Shown here in pieces: positions 58,401 to 64,000 of a DNA stretch of 64,000 bases. The translations under genes were made by a program, and so were the position numbers. Origin of the DNA: Branchiostoma floridae (Eukaryota > Chordata > Leptocardii > Amphioxiformes > Branchiostomatidae); contig NC_049986.1 in the NCBI RefSeq assembly GCF_000003815.2, forward strand, positions 21,250,191-21,314,190, given 5' to 3'. A model generated the notes under the pieces. That model did not search any database, was not told the origin of the DNA, and worked only from the letters and a program-made list of their open reading frames with translations. Within the stretch, counting starts at the first letter, position 1; every line of letters begins with the position of its first letter.

Positions 58401-61400
58401 ATCAACCCTCAAAGATTCCGTCTTCCCCCCACATTTGATTCACTCCCGACGTCATCACGCTTCCGGTTTCTGGAAAGTCAAGGTCAACGTGATCGACTAA
58501 AAATTCATGGTGAGCGTGTCTTTTGTGTTAATACAAAACTCAAATTGTACGACTATTCATGCATCCTGTAGGTACCCAAAGGCGAGTTATGTACGTACGC
58601 CCCGATGCCGCTCACCATCTCTTCCAGAGGATACGGCCTACAGATGGACATGTTCCACAGGTAGGGGTCGTATGAAAATCCGTTTATTAAATTTTTTTTC
58701 AATTTGGCAGAGTACTATTGCAGCATTCAAAAGACGCTAAGAATATATACCGGTTGAAGGATTCAGTGTATTTCTTCTGAATATTGTCGCAAAATTACCT
58801 TGCTTTCTTCGCTACCACATGTCTACAGGACCGTGTTTGACTTCAAACGCTGGGATGACGTCATGTACATCGAAGCAGAAGCTGACTTCTTCCACATGAC
58901 TTTGTTCGCCGGCAGAACGCCAAGGGTAGGTACGGCCTCGTTGTGTGTGTAAACCGGACGCGAATCTGTAGTCTACTACAGAAGTAGACTACGATGTTTA
59001 CTACGTAACTACAGATTACCAAGAGTACGAACGGCTTTTTTGTTTTCACTGTTTTTTTTACACACTCTTACCTTCCCCCCATAGATTATAACAATTATAT
59101 ACGACCTTGGAGATGGCGAACGCATAGGAGGCGTAGATCAAAACGTACTGTGTTGTTGGTGTGGTTGTCTTGGACGCAAACTTGTCTGGAACTCGTGATT
59201 GTTTTGCATCGTGACAATAGAACATCGAATACGGTGATCATACAAAGGCGCGTTCGTGAACGGTACTTTCATTTGTCAACGCTACCCTACCTTTGCCGTT
59301 ACACCCTACGTCATACGACGTAACTATGACAACGTTGGCTACACGTAGCTGTTTATGATAACAAACACTCTTCTATAAATATGAGTTGTAAGAAAAATCT
59401 CGCATAATGGTGAACATCAACCAAGGAAGTGGTGTAGTTACATCAAACGACAGCAGCAGCAAATCTCTTGTTTCTTACTTGACGGAAGATCTCGCTGGGA
59501 AAGTCTTCCGTATTTCCCGGATTCTGTCCAATGATATGTGATTCCCAGCTGACCGGTATAAACACAGCCGTTGGAAGCTGGTTTAGAGGTGGTTCTCCGG
59601 ACTGATGAGGCACTTGTCTTGATTGGTGGGACTACAACGTTACTGTGGACATCTTCTTGGACATGGTCAGTGTGTACGCCGTCGCCAGCAGCTGACTTCG
59701 CGCCACAATTCCGGACAGGTGGGACCACAACGTTCCCGTCAATATCTCTGTGGACATCAGCGGTGACCAGGAGAGTTTCCCCATTTGTCGTCTGCTCTGA
59801 ATCCGAATCTACGTCCTCTTGGCGCACGGGCACGAGCACGTGCACCACCCGGCCATTTATCGTCCACTTGACGACAGTGGAAGGCGTCCGGACCCGCTTC
59901 CATGGTAGCGTTGGCGGCTTTGGCGTACCATCTTCTTGTTGCTGTTCTGGAAAGCTCCGTGATATTTTGGAGGACATCGTAGTGACACAAAACGATGTTT
60001 CTCTTCTACAACCACGTACCTCGGTAAAAACGACGAACTTAATGTATGAGGTTGGCCGGTGAGTTGGGTCTTTCGGGTTTCAGTCAGTCGGTGCCAGAGT
60101 GACAATTTTGTGCTGTGAAATCAACGACATACGCAAATACACGAAAGGGCTGTAGCTTTTGTTGACATGGAGTGTATTCCCATGGAAACAAGTAGCATTG
60201 TACAAAAAGTGTTCCATGGAACGGGTTTCGAGACTCACACTGTTACGAATACATGTATACTTCACACTCAGGTTCTGGAACAAATCGGATGAAAATGTAG
60301 GCTGGCAACACCATAACAATACAATGTTGTTTATTTGCTTGTTTGATAGTTTATTTGTTTGCGTGGCTGAATTCGTATTTACTTGCTAATGCTATGCAAT
60401 CATTCTATATTTTAAGCCAACACTAAGATGTAGGTCTTCTGTGTGTTAAATTTTGTCGTAACATTGTACAACGGTTACCATTTTTTATGTTCACAGGAAA
60501 CTTTACAAATGATGACAGATCAGAACGGCAGGTCACTCATACCCCCGCCTTGGCAGGTAGAAATATACATCTATTGTAATATTTTTATAAGGATTTTGTT
60601 TTAATGATTATTACTTCGATGTCTTTCTACTCGATTTCACCCCGTTATAATACCCTGGTTCCACTTCAAGGCTACAGGTTTTATGAGTAGAACTGTAACA
60701 ACATCTCTTCTCCTTACGTCATAAACATCCTGAGACCAGCTCAACTGTTCAGACACTAAGATTGAAGACTAACTGAACCAATCAATGACGAGGAGAATCC
60801 AGTTACAGTTTCGACTTGTAGAATGTTGACAAATATTAGTGGCATAGAAGTGAGTGCGTTTTTAACGAATCCTGTGCGTTCGCGCATGACCTGATAAGTA
60901 TCTTATTTCTATGTTTATAACTTTTCTAACATATTTATAACGATTGTAACATTTTTTTGTAACTTTTCGTTCTCTCTAGTTTGGTCCGTGGAACCAGTTT
61001 TCTGATGATACAAAAGAAGAAACGATCGTCACCCGTGCCAGGTAGGAACAGAAGACTTTTCATCGCGGTGTATACATAGTCATACTATGATGTGAGTCAA
61101 TATTGGAAGACTACTGCACATATAGGAAACTGGCATGTTGTGCATGAATGCATTTAAAGATTTTCGACGTGACTTAAAACTCATTTCTTACTAAGTTTGG
61201 AAGAACAATGGATTGTGAAACTGAAAATGCGTGAAGCCAGATTACTATTGAATTCATGAAAAAAACTAAAAAACGTTCGAAGTGACCATTGTCGCTATGG
61301 TGATGTTGTTCCGTCACACAGAAACCTGCTGTTCGATCAGGACATCCCGCTCTCTCTCTGTATCGAGCCGCTGCACTTCTTCCCTTCCGGTGTGGACCCG

Positions 61401-64000
61401 AGTATTGTGCCCACGAGGAAGGTGATTATTATAAGGCTTAAAAAGGAGAAACATCATTTTTCTGAATAACAAAATACATTCTGCAATTCTTAACATCTTT
61501 CTCGTTTGCTCTCTCCGTTTTCTCGTTAATTTTTGTCAACACCAACTGCTTTAGTTTCCTGTTTTACATTTATTTCATCCCTACATGACATTCAAAATTG
61601 TTCCTTTTTTTTATTTTGCTGATTTTCTAACAAAATATGGAAGTGGACTTATTTGAATATTTCCATATGTTTTTCCTAAATGTAGAAAGACCATCAAGAA
61701 CTTTCAGACATCGGTATCAAGGTGAGATTTTTTTCCTTAAAGATTCTGTACGTCACTTTATGACCACATATTTGAAACAGGTGTGCAGTATATGTCGACA
61801 TAATTGTAGGTGAAATAATATAGGATAATTTTAATCACTTGAAGGTAGTCATACAAATTCATAATCTGATAAACATAGAACGGTGATGCAAAACAAAAAC
61901 AATCAAAAAACATTAATCGAGCCAGACAGGATTCGAACCTGCAATCTTCTGATCCGAAGTCAGACGCGTTATCCATTACGCTACTGGCCCGTTCACGAAA
62001 TTGACGTTATCTACCTGTGTCTTATAACCGCCATATTCGGCGTAAGCTTCGCAAGCACGCGGCGTGGCAACAGCTGTTTATACTATATATTATAGTCATT
62101 ATCTTAGTCACGTTTATTACACAAAAATTGCTAAGTTTGGCAAATAATGTATTACTACTAACAACTACAAACTATCCACACTAGCATACTAATCTAACAT
62201 TATTACTTAATACTAAAATACTGTGACTAACGTTATATCTGTCTGTCTCACAAGCGACCTTAAAGTTTTCGGATCAAGATTTGGCTCCAAGACTAAGAAC
62301 GTTTGCCCCCCATGAAGACTTAGAACTTGCTATAGTGAGTGTTGTTGTGTTATTCCAGTGTGTGGGCTACTTCAACCCGATGGTGGCGTTAATCTGGAAC
62401 GGAACGTACGAACTGGCGGCCCGGAACAACTACCTGCTGAAAACTCAGACTGGGGAACCGTACAACTACACTTACCTGTAGGCTTTCGGATCATACTTTG
62501 TCATGTCATTTTCATGTCATGCATTTGCGCAAACTGAGAACCACATTATTCAGAACACCGTGCGAGAGTGTGACGTAAACGATGGGTTGTTGGATTGGAA
62601 GTCGGTATCGGCCCCCGTCCCGGTTCGATGACGATTGATAGGTCATGAAGTATATAAACGTAGCTTCTGTTACTCCCAAAACAAAATAACAGTGTCAATA
62701 TCAATATCCTGAAGAATACATAAGGACTAGTTGAAAAATTTGCTAGCCCATACTTTAAAGTTGTCTTGAAACGAAAGTTGAATTTCTTTCCATAATTTTA
62801 TGCGCCAACATAGATGAATGTAGCCTGGGTACCATCCGGGTAGTAGTTCGCTCTTATGTTCGCTTCTGCTACAGCAGAGAAGCGACTTTATATAGTGTAT
62901 GATAAATGTCAGAGCGAGAAGCAACTGTATATAGTATATAATGAACGCCGGAGCGAACTACTTTACGGATGGTACCCAGGCTAAGATGAATGTTCATGCT
63001 GATAGGTTTTCCTTGTTTTCAATAACCAGAGGTTACCCAGAGGTGTCCCAGCTGGACTTCACGAACCCCGCCGCCGTGACGTGGTACCAGTCCCAGCTGG
63101 AGTACGCTATCGGGATGGGGTTCCGCGGCTGGATGCAGGACTACGGGGAGTACACGCCGCCTGACTCACTCAGCTTCGACGGCACGGACGGTACAGTAAA
63201 TTCCTCAAAAGCCAAAGCAGTGAACATGATATTTCAGGCACACGTTGCCTAGGACATTGTTGGAACATCAGATTCAGGCGGACCGCTACCGTTAACGCCG
63301 TGTAAATGTTTTTAAAAATCTCCACATACCCTGCCCTGTCGAACAAAGGCCCCCGCGCGGCTTTGTTTATCTCACTTTTATTGTTGCTAAGGCCTTTCTT
63401 TTCACGTGACGTTACAGTCGCGTTCGAACTTTCGGACGGCCATGTTGTATGATAAGCTGCTCGATCTCCACACTATTGTGCGTTGCGTATGTTGTGTTGA
63501 AGGATTTTTTTTTAAATTCAGAAATAGGCTGGATGGTTGTCGTACTAAATGCGAGTCAAAACTATGAGAATTGAAAACAGGTAGCTGTATGTAGAGTAGA
63601 CAGAAAGGAAATATATTGCGAGCAACTACGGCATATTTCACCCTCCCTCGTGACCAAATCAAAAAATGGCATGTGTCCGTAAACAGTGACTGACAGAAGG
63701 GGAAACGAAGCAGATAAACTGCCTCCTAGAGTCTTCGCCTCAGTCCAGAGTACTGAAATGCCATCCGCTACTGATAGGGTTTCAACAGTGCAGTTGCAAC
63801 AGATAACTACATGTTGGCGCAGGTTGGGAGAAACAAACAATCTTGCAGAGAGAGCAAAAAGTTTAAATGGCCATCTCTCGTTACAGTTTAGCCATTAATT
63901 CTATAGATAACATTAGATATGAAAATAGATACTAGTACATAAAATGATTAACAAATGTTTCTTATGTCTTCAGGACTAGAGATGCACAACAAATTTGTGC
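55405..64000 (+). CDS. GH31 family glycoside hydrolase, secreted, 3' end beyond the window
   Basis: Exons: 55405-55515, 56510-56644, 57310-57542, 57792-57857, 58150-58240, 58572-58660, 58829-58925, 60497-60556, 60980-61041, 61322-61421, 61686-61721, 62359-62477, 63030-63190, 63974-64000+. Phases agree throughout; 462 aa are visible. A signal peptide (LKPVLFLTPLIILCSLSF) precedes the N-terminal beta domain (EGFYGFGERF), then PPPWQFGPWNQF starts the catalytic barrel. GWMQDYGEY gives the probable nucleophile Asp437, and LEMHNKFV follows. Order and motifs fit GH31 alpha-glycosidases, nearest to the bacterial-type YihQ-like/uncharacterised clade rather than lysosomal glucosidase. The usual Trp/Asp-rich strand is IPLSLCIEPLHFFPSG, so substrate is not predicted. 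The acid/base residue lies beyond the window. The start ATG is 40 bases after an acceptor (tcgtcccacag). Confidence 0.88.
56361..56470. repeat. (ACTC)n microsatellite in GH31 intron 1
   Basis: About 23 ACTC units, then imperfect ACTC/ACTT and ATTC units. It ends about 40 bases before the exon 2 acceptor. Confidence 0.95.
57170..57242 (-). pseudogene. Degenerate tRNA-like sequence (Gln-type)
   Basis: On the minus strand tagtgtaactggtagagc (a good A box), gggctctgaatca (CTG anticodon loop) and gtgttcgatgc (a B-box relic) are correctly spaced for a 73-nt tRNA. Acceptor, anticodon and T stems do not pair. Either a dead tRNA gene or a tRNA-derived SINE head. Lies in GH31 intron 2. Confidence 0.45.
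58926..60496. other. Long GH31 intron 7
   Basis: Contains the possible nested antisense gene at 59438-59977. A short palindromic stretch (aatctgtagt... against actacagatt) lies at about 58970-59018. Otherwise unremarkable. Confidence 0.5.
59438..59977 (-). CDS. Possible nested single-exon gene, 179 aa, unknown
   Basis: ATG-started frame on the strand opposite the GH31 gene, inside its seventh intron. It has an internal repeat, DVHRDIDGNVVVPP and later DVHSNVVVPP, a Pro-rich N-terminal part, and a run of four Cys near the end (ICCCCRLM). No domain recognised and no signal peptide. TATA-like AT-rich sequence occurs only downstream. It is longer than expected by chance in this composition, but it could be a repeat-derived or chance frame. 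Confidence 0.35.
   Translation of the reverse strand: MSSKISRSFPEQQQEDGTPKPPTLPWKRVRTPSTVVKWTINGRVVHVLVPVRQEDVDSDSEQTTNGETLLVTADVHRDIDGNVVVPPVRNCGAKSAAGDGVHTDHVQEDVHSNVVVPPIKTSASSVRRTTSKPASNGCVYTGQLGITYHWTESGKYGRLSQRDLPSSKKQEICCCCRLM
61918..61990 (-). tRNA. tRNA-Arg (anticodon TCG)
   Basis: 73 nt on the minus strand. The acceptor stem GGGCCAG/CTGGCTC pairs over seven positions (one G-T) with discriminator G. A box tagcgtaatgga, anticodon loop CTTCGGA in a perfect 5-bp stem (TCTGA/TCAGA), T arm caggttcgaatcctg. A TTTTTT pol III terminator follows within about 12 bases. Looks functional. It lies antisense in the GH31 intron between exons 11 and 12, so pol III and pol II transcription would converge. 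Confidence 0.95.
62821..62983. mobile_element. MITE with perfect 17-bp TAGCCTGGGTACCATCC ends
   Basis: 62821-62837 is TAGCCTGGGTACCATCC and 62967-62983 its exact reverse complement. Subterminal tagtagttcgctc pairs with gagcgaactacttta. Two internal direct copies of (a)gagcgaagc...tatatagt-like sequence. Sits in GH31 intron 12, 46 bases before the exon 13 acceptor. Confidence 0.85.
63191..63973. other. GH31 intron 13
   Basis: No exon or repeat recognised. Begins GTACAG and ends in a strong acceptor, cttatgtcttcag. An open frame running from exon 13 into it (to TAG at 63250) is intron read-through. Confidence 0.6.

Noticed and set aside
61758-61976. Minus-strand 72-codon frame
   Set aside because: Reads through the tRNA-Arg gene; the FGSEDCRFESC sequence is translated tRNA.
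55405-63190. Assignment as a sulfoquinovosidase
   Set aside because: Core motifs resemble the YihQ clade, but the strand that should carry the sulfonate-binding residues does not match; only GH31 is supported.

Overview
This is eukaryotic, animal-type DNA. Genes are split by GT/AG introns, UTRs are long, transposon-derived foldbacks are dense, and six N gaps are present. An ATF6 orthologue, a tandem array of kelch-like genes, and several foldback families sharing the terminus TAGCCTGGGTACCATCC fit an invertebrate deuterostome, most likely a lancelet (Branchiostoma). The species is an inference; the gene calls do not depend on it.

Layout. (1) 1-15.7 kb is gene-poor. It holds the last two coding exons of a Ly6/uPAR-type (three-finger, probably GPI-anchored) protein at 577-1149, an isolated signal-peptide exon at 3863, and a 3.1-kb block present twice in direct orientation (8651-11786 and 12055-15184). 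Each copy of the block carries another signal-peptide exon. Gaps bound the second copy, so it may be an uncollapsed allele rather than a true duplication. (2) 16.9-31.1 kb holds four tandem minus-strand BTB-BACK-kelch genes. Three have a single coding exon; the fourth has an intron inside the BTB domain. An orphan exon of the exosome gene EXOSC2 lies between the first two. (3) 33.5-46.8 kb is a complete plus-strand ATF6 gene: 14 coding exons, 670 aa. The acidic/Pro-rich activation region, bZIP, transmembrane helix with an NxxP motif, RxLL site-1-protease site and lumenal domain are all readable. Two of its lumenal exons have partial tandem duplicates in neighbouring introns. (4) 51.2-52.4 kb encodes a minus-strand membrane-anchored coiled-coil RING protein. 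(5) 55.4 kb to the right edge is the 5' part of a secreted or lumenal GH31 glycoside hydrolase, with at least 14 exons. It hosts an antisense tRNA-Arg(TCG), a decayed tRNA-like sequence and a possible nested antisense gene in its introns.

Functionally, ATF6 is the ER-stress sensor. The kelch-like and RING proteins are candidate ubiquitin-ligase components (CUL3 adaptors and a membrane E3), and the GH31 enzyme is a secretory-pathway or extracellular hydrolase. They are not an operon-like system; adjacency is probably incidental. The least expected structures are the exon-fragment arrays inside ATF6, the EXOSC2 exon stranded in the kelch cluster, the gap-matched 3.4-kb repeat, and a cluster of AAGGAGGT palindromes upstream of ATF6. 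All exon boundaries were read by eye from splice consensus and phase; no alignment was run.
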